Of a DNA stretch of 18,047 nucleotides, positions 5,924 to 15,400 are shown piece by piece; positions within the stretch are counted from its first letter, which is position 1, and each line of letters opens with the position of its first letter. The position numbers were made by a program, and so were the translations under genes. The notes below the pieces were generated by a model, which saw nothing but the letters and a program-made list of their open reading frames with translations, made no database searches and was not told the origin of the DNA. Origin of the DNA: RGIG9041 sp045541455. Its GTDB lineage: Bacteria > Bacillota > Clostridia > Oscillospirales > QAKW01. The stretch is from contig JAZQJA010000053.1 of NCBI GenBank assembly GCA_045541455.1, positions 1 to 18,047 of the forward strand. Direction: 5' to 3'.

Positions 5924-7396
5924 TTACTGCTGTGGAGTTTCTGCCGAAACTGAAATTCCTCTTCTCTCGTTAAGTTCTGTGTTCATCTTAGCCAGTGTTT
6001 TCTTATCAAGATTATAAACAAGTCCCAAGCCTACAAACTGCATAATAGCAGAAGCCAAGAAAAGAAATGCAACCAAAACTCTAAGGTTTACAGCAACATC
6101 CCATGAAAGAAGTGTTACGTCAATAATAGCATTACCCATTTCATCAACTGCGTTATTCACATAACCCAAACTATTCATAATAACAAGTGCAACTGCAGGA
6201 CCAATACCTTGAGCAAGTTTACGGAAGAATGAATGGAGTGAATATACAACGCCTTCTTCGCGCTTGCCTGTCTTCCATTCATTGTAGTCAATAGCATCGC
6301 CCATCATTGCCCACGAAACTGTAGAATAGATACCAAGACCTAAGCTGTAAATCAACTGGCAAAGTATGTATATTATAAGATCAAGCCCCGTATTATCCGG
6401 AGTGATAATAAACAAACCGCAAGCGCCTACGATAGAGCAAATTGAACCTACAACAGAAAGTTCCTTTTTGCCAAATTTTGTAACCATTTTACGTGCAAGA
6501 GGAGTAAAAAGAACAATTGGAATCATTGCAAAAAGCTGAACTACACCTGAAATAGCAGTGTTTTTAAAGTAAATTTGGAACACTACTGATACAGCAGTTG
6601 CAGCACCCTGCATACCAATAAACATACCCATAGCGGCAAGAGTAGCGCCGACTGCAGGGCGGTTTTTAACAAAGTTGCCCATAGCCTTAAATACATTGAA
6701 CTTAGGTGCATCTTCATTAACAGTAATTTCAGTGTCAACACGAATTTCGGTGTTTTTAATCATAAATTGGAAACAAATAAAGCCAAGAACACCCATGATG
6801 AGTGCAGCAAGAAATACCCTGGGACCGTTAAGAGATTTATCTTCGTTATAAATGATTAAAGGAAGAATTACCATCGGGAGCATATTGCCCAGCATAGATC
6901 CGATTGAACGCCAAGCTGAAAGAGATGCCCTGTCAGCAGGTTCATTTGAAATGAGTGACAAAAGAGATCCGTAAGGAACGTTTGCAATAGTATAGAAAGC
7001 GTCCCAAACTACATAGCCTGCAATAAATATGATGATTTTAGCCCAAACGGGAGCAGATGGGAACGGAAGGAAGCAACAAGCACCGCCGACAATAAGGCCG
7101 ATAGAACCGAACCAAATGTACGACAAAAACTTGTTTCTTTTATATTGACGTCTGTCAGAGTCGATTATTGTGCCTATAAGCGGGTCATTAATTGCATCCC
7201 ACACTTGCACTACAATAAGAAGAAGAGAATACCAAAGTCCAAGACCCATAATCTGAGTCCAAAAGAGTGCCATGGTGCCTTTAAGTGCAAAACTCATATT
7301 GCATCCCAAATCACCTGCAGCATAAGAAATGCTGTCGCGAATTCCAAATTTACGATGCCCATTAGCATCAAGCTGAGGTTGTTTCTGCTTTTTCAT
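5924..7396 (-). CDS. GPH family sugar:cation symporter (glucuronide/pentoside type)
   Basis: A 490-residue membrane transporter of the glycoside-pentoside-hexuronide:cation symporter family (MelB, UidB, XynB relatives) within the major facilitator superfamily. The N-terminal half has SYAAGDLGCNMSF at 24-36 and the family motif DAINDPLIGTIIDSDRR at 67-83, where the two aspartates correspond to the cation site of MelB-type carriers; about twelve hydrophobic segments follow and the length is typical. It would import intact glycosides with sodium or protons. Divergent placement from glucuronate catabolic genes and proximity to a cytoplasmic GH2 enzyme favour a glucuronide substrate, which is inference. 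GAGGAG (minus strand, 7412-7407) precedes the ATG by 10 bases. No strong sigma-A promoter is obvious in its upstream region, which fits activator-dependent expression. Confidence 0.9.
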   Translation of the reverse strand: MKKQKQPQLDANGHRKFGIRDSISYAAGDLGCNMSFALKGTMALFWTQIMGLGLWYSLLLIVVQVWDAINDPLIGTIIDSDRRQYKRNKFLSYIWFGSIGLIVGGACCFLPFPSAPVWAKIIIFIAGYVVWDAFYTIANVPYGSLLSLISNEPADRASLSAWRSIGSMLGNMLPMVILPLIIYNEDKSLNGPRVFLAALIMGVLGFICFQFMIKNTEIRVDTEITVNEDAPKFNVFKAMGNFVKNRPAVGATLAAMGMFIGMQGAATAVSVVFQIYFKNTAISGVVQLFAMIPIVLFTPLARKMVTKFGKKELSVVGSICSIVGACGLFIITPDNTGLDLIIYILCQLIYSLGLGIYSTVSWAMMGDAIDYNEWKTGKREEGVVYSLHSFFRKLAQGIGPAVALVIMNSLGYVNNAVDEMGNAIIDVTLLSWDVAVNLRVLVAFLFLASAIMQFVGLGLVYNLDKKTLAKMNTELNERRGISVSAETPQQ

Positions 7397-7566
7397 AGAA
7401 ATAATACTCCTCTTTTTGATTTTTTGATTTTATCAGCGCTTGTTTAATGCCACAAAAACATCCGATAACAAAACCTTTATTTTCAGTATAAGGTATTTTC
7501 AAAAATATAGAGAGTGTTTTTTTAATGTATTTTTGTATTTTTTTAATCTATCGACGTTTTTTTATG

Positions 7567-7595
7567 TTGCGAATGACAAAAACCAATGATATAAT
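7567..7595 (+). promoter_or_regulatory. Promoter of the araC-uxaC-uxuA-uxuB operon
   Basis: TTGCGA (7567-7572), a 17-base spacer, and TATAAT (7590-7595) preceded by TGA, which makes an extended -10. A start near 7602 would give a leader of about 55 bases. The nearest downstream genes are packed without gaps, so this promoter probably serves the whole rightward operon. Confidence 0.8.
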
Positions 7596-7606
7596 GATGA
7601 TATAGG

Positions 7607-7634
7607 TTGTCAAAATTGCCAATATTTGTGACAA
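7607..7634. promoter_or_regulatory. Inverted repeat, candidate operator
   Basis: TTGTCA (7607-7612) and TGACAA (7629-7634) are exact reverse complements separated by 16 bases, placed at and just after the expected transcription start. A further TGACAA lies at 7574-7579 inside the promoter spacer. Position suits repression or autoregulation. AraC proteins more often bind direct repeats, so the binding protein is uncertain. Confidence 0.45.
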
Positions 7635-7657
7635 AATAATGCTATGAGGACAAAACT

Positions 7658-8935
7658 ATGCATTTAGATGATGAACTCGGCCTTTTATGTGATACTTTTA
7701 AAAAAAGCCGTGTACGAATAACACGGACAGGTGAAAACTTTTCAATATCCTGCGTAGCATCTCACGATATTTACACTCTTTTTGGAAAAGCAGCAGACAG
7801 TAATCTGGAGATGCAGCAAATAATAAAAAAACTGTCACCGAAAACTATATATAAATTTGAAGACGAATTTCGTCTTTGTTACATTTACATTCCTATAAGT
7901 GAAAATAACAACAGCGAAATTATTATTATCGGACCTTATCTTTCTTCTTCACCCACACATGAACAAATGCTTGAGATAGGTGAGCAAAACGGGTTGGCGC
8001 CAAAAAATCAAAAATACTTTAATGAATTATATTCAAGCATACCGATATTAACACCGGACAGCCATCTGTTTATAATGCTAAGTGCTTTTTGCGAAAGGTT
8101 ATGGAAATGCACTACTTTTTCGATAGTTGATTTAAAAGACGAATTTCGATTCCCCGCTTCACCAATAAACAAATCTGCCAATAGTGATGATTTTGAATCG
8201 CACCTTATCAATATGAAGGCAATGGAAATGCGCTATAATTTTGAAAACGATATGATAAACGCAGTTTCATCAGGCCAACTGCATAAAGAAGCACAGATTA
8301 TTTCATCATTGACAGACTATGATGTTTTTGAAAAGCGTGCAGCAGATCCTTTGCGAAATGCCAAAAATTACTGTATTATTATGAATACCCTTTTAAGAAA
8401 AGCCGCAGAAAAAGGCGGTGTGCATCCTATATATATCGATGCCGTTTCCCGCTCGTTTGCTCTGGAAATCGAGCAAACTCCATCGCTTTACTCAATACCC
8501 GAACTTATGGCGGATATGTTTAGGTCGTATTGCAGACTTGTACGAAAGCACGCAATAAAGAATTATTCACCGATAGTTAAAAATACGATATTACTTATAG
8601 ATTCCGACCTTTCGGCAAACCTTTCACTTAATATGCTGGCAAAAGAACAAAATGTAAGTTCAGGTTATCTCTCGACCATTTTCAAAAGAGAAACTCAAAC
8701 AACAATTTCAAAATATATTCGTGACAAACGGATAAAGCACGCGCTTTATCTTCTCTCTACCACTCATCTTCAGATTCAAACTGTCGCACTGCATTGCGGC
8801 ATAATAGATGTTCAGTATTTTTCAAAGATTTTTAAAAAGCAAACGGGCATGACGCCAAAAGAATATCGCGAGTCTGCAAAAAAGGACTCGATATCATTTT
8901 TTAAGGAGGATAACAATGGCGGAATTTTTAACTGA
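7658..8935 (+). CDS. AraC family transcriptional regulator of the uronate locus
   Basis: A 425-residue protein. The C-terminal third (about 305-404) is an AraC/XylS DNA-binding domain with two helix-turn-helix motifs: LNMLAKEQNVSSGYLSTIFK at 324-343, and the signature around 372-404 with GIIDVQYFSKIFKKQTGMTP. The long N-terminal part (1-300) is not the classic cupin arm; it has a mixed alpha/beta region with IIIIGPYL at 88-95 and then a helical region, probably a ligand-sensing module that I cannot name. GAGGA precedes the ATG. Its 3' end overlaps uxaC by 20 bases, so it is co-transcribed with the pathway, and the divergent transporter lies on the other side of its promoter. A hexuronate or pathway intermediate as inducer is inferred from context only. 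Confidence 0.9.
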   Translation: MHLDDELGLLCDTFKKSRVRITRTGENFSISCVASHDIYTLFGKAADSNLEMQQIIKKLSPKTIYKFEDEFRLCYIYIPISENNNSEIIIIGPYLSSSPTHEQMLEIGEQNGLAPKNQKYFNELYSSIPILTPDSHLFIMLSAFCERLWKCTTFSIVDLKDEFRFPASPINKSANSDDFESHLINMKAMEMRYNFENDMINAVSSGQLHKEAQIISSLTDYDVFEKRAADPLRNAKNYCIIMNTLLRKAAEKGGVHPIYIDAVSRSFALEIEQTPSLYSIPELMADMFRSYCRLVRKHAIKNYSPIVKNTILLIDSDLSANLSLNMLAKEQNVSSGYLSTIFKRETQTTISKYIRDKRIKHALYLLSTTHLQIQTVALHCGIIDVQYFSKIFKKQTGMTPKEYRESAKKDSISFFKEDNNGGIFN

Positions 8936-10316
8936 AGACTTTCTTTTAAGCACACCGACTGCACGCAAACTTTATCATAATTTTGCAAAAAGTGCACCGA
9001 TTATCGATTACCATTGTCATGTAAGTGCTAAGGAGATATATGAAAACAAGCGCTTTTCGGATATGACAGAACTTTGGCTTGGCGGTGACCATTACAAATG
9101 GCGTATTATGCGCTCAAACGGAGTAGACGAGTATTATATTACGGGTGATGCCCCGGCTTATGAGAAATTTTTGGCATTTGCCAAAGCTCTGCCTAAAGCA
9201 ATCGGCAACCCTATGTATCACTGGTGTCATCTTGAATTAAAACGCTATTTCGGTTACGACGGTATATTAAACGAGCAAACGGCACCTGAAGTATGGGAAA
9301 TTTGTAACCGTAAATTAGCTCAAGATGATATGACTGCGCGCGGTATAATCAAACAAAGCGGAGTTGTTTTTATTGGTACTACAGATGACCCCATTGACTC
9401 TCTTGAATACCACAAACTCATTGCTGCCGACGATAGTTTTGATACAATTGTTGCCCCTTCTTTCCGTCCTGACAAAGCACTGAATATTGACAAACCGGAA
9501 TGGGCGGATTACATAGGTAAACTTTCTGATGTGTGCGGTTTTAAAATAACATCTTTTGAATTGTTAAAGCGTGCACTTTCTGACAGGATAAAATACTTTG
9601 CCGATTGCGGCTGTAAAGCAAGCGATCACGGGCTTGACCGTATGATATTTGCCAAAGCAGACAAAAAAACGCTTGAAGAAATAATGCAAAAAGGTTTATC
9701 GTCAAGCAATATAAGCGATAGTGAAGCCGAAGCATTTAAAAGCGAACTGCTTGTATTTTGTGCTTTGGAATATTCACGCCATGGGATTGTTATGCAACTG
9801 CACTATAATTGTCTGCGCAATCCCAACAAAACTATGTTTGCAAAGCTTGGTGCCGATACCGGATTTGATTGTATAGGACCTGACAGCAGTTACTTGAAAC
9901 TACCCGCCTTACTCGACCGACTATATAGTAAAAACGGCCTTCCGCGCACGGTGATTTACAGTCTTGATGCTAATGACAATGCTTTTATTGATACCATTAT
10001 AGGTGCATTTCAAGGTACAGAAATTGCGGGTAAACTGCAACACGGCAGCGCTTGGTGGTTTAACGATAATAAACAAGGTATGCGCGATCAACTTATAAGC
10101 CTTGCAAATCTTTCGTTACTTGGTAACTTTATCGGTATGCTTACAGATTCGCGTTCGTTTTTATCGTACACCCGTCATGAATATTTCCGCCGAATACTTT
10201 GTTCTCTGATAGGCGAATGGGTAGAAAACGGAGAATATCCCGATAACGAAAGTGCACTTGAAGAAATTGTGTACTCAATATGTTATAAAAACGCAAAAAA
10301 TTATTTTAAATTATAA
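8916..10316 (+). CDS. uxaC: Glucuronate isomerase (uronate isomerase)
   Basis: A 466-residue enzyme that isomerises D-glucuronate to D-fructuronate (and D-galacturonate to D-tagaturonate), the first step of the Ashwell pathway in the cytoplasm. It belongs to the amidohydrolase-related UxaC family and has the usual length. Recognisable segments are IIDYHCHVSAKEI near residue 30, with the metal-binding H33-x-H35, LWLGGDHYKWR shortly after, VIYSLDANDN in the second half, and the C-terminal block AWWFNDNKQGMRDQ followed by GMLTDSRSFLSYTRHEYFRR. The start at 8916 lies inside the end of the AraC gene (20-base overlap) and has a strong AGGAGGA 5 bases upstream. It is followed 18 bases later by uxuA. 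Confidence 0.96.
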   Translation: MAEFLTEDFLLSTPTARKLYHNFAKSAPIIDYHCHVSAKEIYENKRFSDMTELWLGGDHYKWRIMRSNGVDEYYITGDAPAYEKFLAFAKALPKAIGNPMYHWCHLELKRYFGYDGILNEQTAPEVWEICNRKLAQDDMTARGIIKQSGVVFIGTTDDPIDSLEYHKLIAADDSFDTIVAPSFRPDKALNIDKPEWADYIGKLSDVCGFKITSFELLKRALSDRIKYFADCGCKASDHGLDRMIFAKADKKTLEEIMQKGLSSSNISDSEAEAFKSELLVFCALEYSRHGIVMQLHYNCLRNPNKTMFAKLGADTGFDCIGPDSSYLKLPALLDRLYSKNGLPRTVIYSLDANDNAFIDTIIGAFQGTEIAGKLQHGSAWWFNDNKQGMRDQLISLANLSLLGNFIGMLTDSRSFLSYTRHEYFRRILCSLIGEWVENGEYPDNESALEEIVYSICYKNAKNYFKL

Positions 10317-10334
10317 ATCACGGAGGTATCAGTT

Positions 10335-11429
10335 ATGCCAATGCAAATGACATTTCGCTGGTACGGCGATAACAATGACAACATTAAACTCTCGGATATA
10401 AAACAAATTCCGGGTGTGACCGGTATAGTATGGGCGCTTCACAATAAAATGCCGGGCGAAGTTTGGGAAATTTGGGAGATTGAGCAGGTAAAGCAACAAC
10501 TTGACAAGTATGGCTTTAATATGGATGTTGTAGAATCTGTAAATGTCCACGATGACATTAAAATAGGTCTTCCCACCCGTGACAAATATATTGAAAATTA
10601 TAAACAGTGTATAAAAAACCTCTCAAAGTTTGGGGTAAAGGTTATCTGTTACAACTTTATGCCGATATTTGACTGGACACGAAGTAATCTTTTTCATCCT
10701 GTTGGTGACGGTTCTACTGCACTTTACTATGAAAAAGATATGATACAGGATGATTACAATGCCATGGCGAAATACATCCTTGATTTTACCGAAAAATACA
10801 ATATGACCTTTCCCGGTTGGGAGCCTGAAAGAATGGCAAAACTCGACAGCCTTTTTAAAGCTTACAAAGATGTTGACCACGAAACGCTTTGGGCAAACCT
10901 CAAATATTTTCTTGAGGCGATTATGCCCACTTGTGAAGAGTGCGACATAAAAATGGCAATACACATGGACGATCCGCCTTGGGATATATTCGGACTTCCG
11001 CGACTTTTGATAAACGAACAAAATATTGACCGTTTTCTTAAAATGGTGGATAGCCCATACAACTGTCTTACACTTTGCTCAGGCTCGCTTAATGCAGATC
11101 CTAACAATAATGTGGCAAACATCGTGCGCAAACACTGTGACAGAATTGCCTTTGCTCACATCCGTAATGTAAAGCATTTTGACAACGGTGACTTTTCCGA
11201 AGCAAGCCACCGCGACTGCGATGGAGATACAGGTATTTTAGATATTTTAAAAGCTTACCACGACTGCGGTTATGAGGGATATATACGCCCCGACCACGGA
11301 CGTCATCTATGGGGTGAAGGCCCCGGTACAGTCCGTCCGGGTTACGGACTTTATGACAGGGCGCTTGGCATAATGTATATGCTTGGTGTATGGGATATGC
11401 TTGATAAATTAGGAGGAAAAAATGATTAA
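10335..11429 (+). CDS. uxuA: Mannonate dehydratase
   Basis: A 364-residue enzyme that removes water from D-mannonate to give 2-keto-3-deoxy-D-gluconate. It is of the UxuA family (xylose isomerase-like TIM barrel) at the length usual for Firmicutes. Seen in the sequence: TFRWYGDNND at 6-15, VVESVNVHDDIKIG at 65-78, YNFMPIFDWTRS at 106-117, IHMDDPPWDIFGLPR at 209-223, and the candidate metal and catalytic residues H210, C248, H275, D320 and H321 (in RPDHGRHLWGE). CGGAGG sits 8 bases before the ATG. The stop overlaps the following SDR gene by 8 bases, so the reductase that makes mannonate and the dehydratase that uses it are translationally linked. Confidence 0.96.
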   Translation: MPMQMTFRWYGDNNDNIKLSDIKQIPGVTGIVWALHNKMPGEVWEIWEIEQVKQQLDKYGFNMDVVESVNVHDDIKIGLPTRDKYIENYKQCIKNLSKFGVKVICYNFMPIFDWTRSNLFHPVGDGSTALYYEKDMIQDDYNAMAKYILDFTEKYNMTFPGWEPERMAKLDSLFKAYKDVDHETLWANLKYFLEAIMPTCEECDIKMAIHMDDPPWDIFGLPRLLINEQNIDRFLKMVDSPYNCLTLCSGSLNADPNNNVANIVRKHCDRIAFAHIRNVKHFDNGDFSEASHRDCDGDTGILDILKAYHDCGYEGYIRPDHGRHLWGEGPGTVRPGYGLYDRALGIMYMLGVWDMLDKLGGKND

Positions 11430-12267
11430 CTTACCATTAAAAATTGATTTTTCTAACAAAGTTGTAGTTGTAACAGGTGCAGGCGGAGTTATTTGCGGCG
11501 CTATGGCAAAAGCCTTTGCTCAGTGCGGTGCAAAAGTTGCCGCTTTAGATCTTAACGAAGAAGCTGTAAAAAAACTTGCAGACGAAATATGTGCTGACGG
11601 ATTTATCTGCAAAGGCTACAAAGCAAATGTACTGGACCCCGAAGCTCTTGAAGATGTACATAAATCGGTGCTTACAGATTTTGGGCCATGCGACGTACTT
11701 GTAAACGGTGCGGGCGGCAACAACCCAAAAGCCACTACAGACAACGAATACCAGCACGAAGCCAAAGACGGCGGAAAGTCATTTTTTGACCTTGACCTTT
11801 CTGGTGTGGATTTTGTTTTTAAACTGAATTTTCAAGGCACCCTTCTCCCCACCCAAGTATTCGGAAAAGACCTTGTTGAAAAAAAGGGCGGTTGTATTTT
11901 AAACATTTCTTCAATGAACGCATATACACCACTTACAAAAATACCGGCATACTCAGCAGCTAAAGCAGGTATTTCCAACTTTACACAGTGGCTTGCAACC
12001 CACTTTGCCAAAACAGGCATCCGTTGCAACGCAATAGCCCCAGGTTTTCTTGTTTCTGCACAAAACAAGGCACTCCTTTTTAACGAGGACGGTACGCCCA
12101 CTAAGCGAAGTGCCAAAATTTTAAACGGCACACCTACAGGCCGTTATGTTGATGCCTCAGAACTTATTGGTGCAACATTATTCCTTTGTGACGACAAATC
12201 TGCCTCTGCTATTACAGGCGTAGTTCTTCCGATCGACTGCGGTTTTTCTGCATATTCCGGTGTATAA
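11422..12267 (+). CDS. uxuB: SDR-type D-fructuronate reductase (D-mannonate oxidoreductase)
   Basis: A 281-residue short-chain dehydrogenase/reductase. The dinucleotide motif is TGAGGVICG at 18-26, followed by D43 at the end of the second strand, which favours NAD(H); the NGAG motif is at 95-98, and the catalytic set is S163 or S164, Y177 and K181 (in YSAAK). The insertion containing NNPKATTDNEYQHE is as in the SDR mannonate oxidoreductase of Bacillus (YjmF), and is unlike the long-chain UxuB of E. coli. It would reduce D-fructuronate to D-mannonate, between UxaC and UxuA. AGGAGG precedes the ATG by 5 bases and the gene overlaps uxuA by 8 bases. The substrate call rests mainly on this context and family resemblance; related SDRs act on gluconate. 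Confidence 0.9.
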   Translation: MINLPLKIDFSNKVVVVTGAGGVICGAMAKAFAQCGAKVAALDLNEEAVKKLADEICADGFICKGYKANVLDPEALEDVHKSVLTDFGPCDVLVNGAGGNNPKATTDNEYQHEAKDGGKSFFDLDLSGVDFVFKLNFQGTLLPTQVFGKDLVEKKGGCILNISSMNAYTPLTKIPAYSAAKAGISNFTQWLATHFAKTGIRCNAIAPGFLVSAQNKALLFNEDGTPTKRSAKILNGTPTGRYVDASELIGATLFLCDDKSASAITGVVLPIDCGFSAYSGV

Positions 12268-12277
12268 TACGCAAACT

Positions 12278-12304
12278 GTTTTGTATCGCAGAGAAATACA
12301 AAAC
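12278..12304 (+). terminator. Possible terminator of the uronate operon
   Basis: GTTTTGTAT (12278-12286) and ATACAAAAC (12296-12304) pair perfectly around a 9-base loop, beginning 11 bases after the uxuB stop and followed by ATAGTGTTTGTTTTT. The stem is AT-rich and the T run is not immediate, so termination is plausible but not strong. Confidence 0.45.
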
Positions 12305-12349
12305 ATAGTGTTTGTTTTTGTGCAAAACACACAAATTTATATTAATAGG

Positions 12350-12378
12350 TTGATATATTACAATTGTTGTTATATACT
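12350..12378 (+). promoter_or_regulatory. Promoter of the giant surface protein gene
   Basis: TTGATA (12350-12355), a 17-base spacer, TATACT (12373-12378). The start codon at 12414 has GGAGG at 12401-12405. This suggests the surface protein is transcribed separately from the uronate operon. Confidence 0.7.
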
Positions 12379-12413
12379 TAATAAGTCACACTAATTATAT
12401 GGAGGAATTATTA

Positions 12414-15400
12414 ATGAAAAGACTTATCAGTGCATTGCTTTGCGTATGTATGGTAGTTTCGCTGCTTAGTGTTTTTCCCGCTTTTGCAGCAACCAATCCA
12501 TCAACTGAAGGCATAGGCTTTGATTACGCTGAGGAATACTACCCTTCAATCAAAAGCGGTAATGACCTTTACCACGTAAGCAAATCGTTTGACAAGTTTC
12601 CCCACACTTATGAAGCGTGGGTTATGCTTCCGACCACAACAACGGAAGCAGGCGTACTTATGGGTAACAAGGTAGACGGTGGATTTTATGTAAACATAGA
12701 AATCACCAAAAACGGAAACCCATATTTCTATTACACAGATGCTAGATCTAAACTTTACAAAGCTACATTTGACACAGTCAATCTATTTACAGGTGAGTGG
12801 ATTCACTTGGCAATAGTTCTTAACCCTGAAAACAACACAATTAGTTGCTACAAAAACGGACAGTTGGCTGAAACGCAGTATTTTTATCCGGACTATAACT
12901 GCTTTACATCTAACATACCATTTATTATCGGCGGTGACGGCGACTATCAAAACAACCCGCATTTTAAGGGCAGAATTAAAGGCGTAACATTCTACTCTGA
13001 TGCAAGAACTGCAACCGAAGTTTTAAACGACTATTCAAACGGTGCAGACCTTACAGACGCTGATATTATTGCAGATTATACAATGTCGGCAAACAAAGCA
13101 CAAAAAGATATTGCCGACAACACTTCAAACGGATATGACCTTATTTATTCTGACCTTTGGGTTGAAGAATCGGCAGTTCAGGCTTGGCGCAACTCAACAG
13201 GAATGGAACGCGCATATTCAATTGCAGTTATCGGTGACACACAGTATTCGGTAGAAAAATATCCAGAAACTGTTGCACCTATGTATCAGTGGATAGTTGA
13301 CAATAAAGTTAAAAATAACACTGTTTATACAATAGGCCTTGGTGATATTACAAACCGTGATACATATTATGAGTGGGAAAATGCCAAAACTGCACTTAAA
13401 GTACTAGAAAACGGCGGCATTCCCTATTCGTTAGTCCGCGGTAACCATGACCTTAAAAACTATTCGGCAGCAGCAAATAACAAATATTATGACCACGGCG
13501 GTGTTACCGTAGGTGCTTCAACAAAAGGCCATGCCTTTGACGAGTATTTTGCGGTTGATACTGAGGCAGATACAGATTATATTGACCAGTTTAAAGGTGA
13601 AACAGGCGGTCTTTTTGAATCCAATTCGGTTATGAACAGCTGGAGAACACTTGAAATTGCAAACTCAAAATGGCTTTTGTTAAACCTTGACTATGCACCT
13701 GCCGATTGCGTTTTAAATTGGGCATCGGACGTTGTTGAAGCCCATCCCAACCACAAAGTTATTGTGTCAACACACGGTTATCTTAACAGAAGCGGTGAGC
13801 ACGCACTTGAAAGTGCATACGTAGGTGAAAAAAGCAAGAGCGGTGTTAAAGTTCCTGCAAATGACACTACACACAACTACGGCGTGCAGATATGGGAAAA
13901 ATTTGCTTCACAGCATGAAAATATAGAGTTGGTGCTTTCAGGCCATATTTCTTCAACTGTTAACACAGTAATGCAAAGAAAAGGTGTAAACGGAAACACA
14001 GTAACAGAAATTCTTATCGACGGTCAGACAATAGATGACCGTTATAAAGGACTTGGCTTTGTTGCAATGTTCTATTTTAATGCAGACGGCACACAACTTG
14101 AAATAGAATATTACTCTGCAACAGCAAAGAAGTATTACAGAACTGCAAACCTTCAGTCTATTAACCTTAATGCAACCGGTGACGACTACGACTTTGACGG
14201 TTGGAACGGACTTGTAATTACCCCGTCCGGCACCGGTACAAAAGACGACCCTTACTTAATTGAAAATGCCGGCAACCTTTACTGGATGTCACAAAATATT
14301 AAAGCAACAAACGGCATTGGTTCTTTTGCAGGCAAATATTTCAAGCAAACAAGAGATATTGACATTGGCGGTAAAGCAATTACTTCAATCGGTTTTTACA
14401 ACTCCGGCGACAAAGGAATGTACGCTTTTGGCGGTTACTATGACGGTTGCGGTTATTCAATTAAAAACGGTACTATAACAGGTTTTGAACTACTTGATGA
14501 CAGTGAAAACTATATAGCAAATGACTTTACCAAAGATTACGGTTACGGTTTATTCGGTGCTATTTACGGTGCTACTGTTAAAAACATTGTTATGGACAAC
14601 ATAACAGTTGTAGGACGCGGTGTTACCGGTATGGTTGTCGGTAAAGCGGCAGGCCGTGACGACGGTAAATCAACAGTTAATTTCAATACAATTGCAAATT
14701 GTCAAGTTAAAGATAATTGTAAACTTATAACATTGTTATCGAACGGTAAAACTGCTGCTGTAAGTTCAGAATTTGACCAAAACACACGCGCAGGTATTGT
14801 AGGTTCAATAGTAGGTATTTCCCGCTCGGCAACTATTAAATACTGCGTATCTGCACTCAATTTCGGTGCCGCAGACCAATTTAATATGGCAGGCGGTATT
14901 GTCGGCGCTGCAGGTTTCAACACAGCAATCGACCATTGCGGTTTTACAGGCAGTATTACACTTTATAATAATAAGATGACACGCCAAAGTGCGTTTGGCG
15001 GTATTGTCGGCGGTGTTACTGACACTGTTATTACCGAGGATATCGGTGAAAACCAAAAAGGTACGCTCAACATTTCAAACTGCTACAACGAAGGCGACTT
15101 TAAATATACCGGCACATCTGCTTTGACTATCGGCTCAAGTTGGGGCGGTATTATTGGTACTGTCGGCAGACTTAACGACATTGAAAACAGAACAACAGCA
15201 CCCACAGCCAATGAGCAAGCTGCTTATATGATTTCTAACTGCCACAACGGTACCGCACTTAGTATTGCAAGCGGAAATAAAGATGCAACAGGCGGTATTA
15301 TAGGCAGAGGTTTTGCACCCAGTGCAAATCTCGTTGAAGGCACTATGTGGATTAAAAACTCATCAACTGTTGCAATAACAAGACGTACAGCCGGCTCGTC

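Larger units (their letters stand above)
7397..7657. promoter_or_regulatory. Divergent intergenic regulatory region between transporter and AraC regulator
   Basis: A 261-base AT-rich region with several T/A runs. Only the rightward promoter is clear (separate entry). Leftward, TTGTTA, 17 bases, ATTAAA is the best match found and is poor. This is the natural site for control of both arms by the AraC-family protein encoded to its right. Confidence 0.6.

Noticed and set aside
7145..7447. Plus-strand 100-codon ORF over the start of the GPH transporter
   Set aside because: It lies antisense to a well-supported gene and shows no family features.
7397..7657. Catabolite-responsive (CcpA) site near AAGCGCT in the divergent region
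   Set aside because: Only the central bases fit; the flanking TG and CA positions of the consensus do not.
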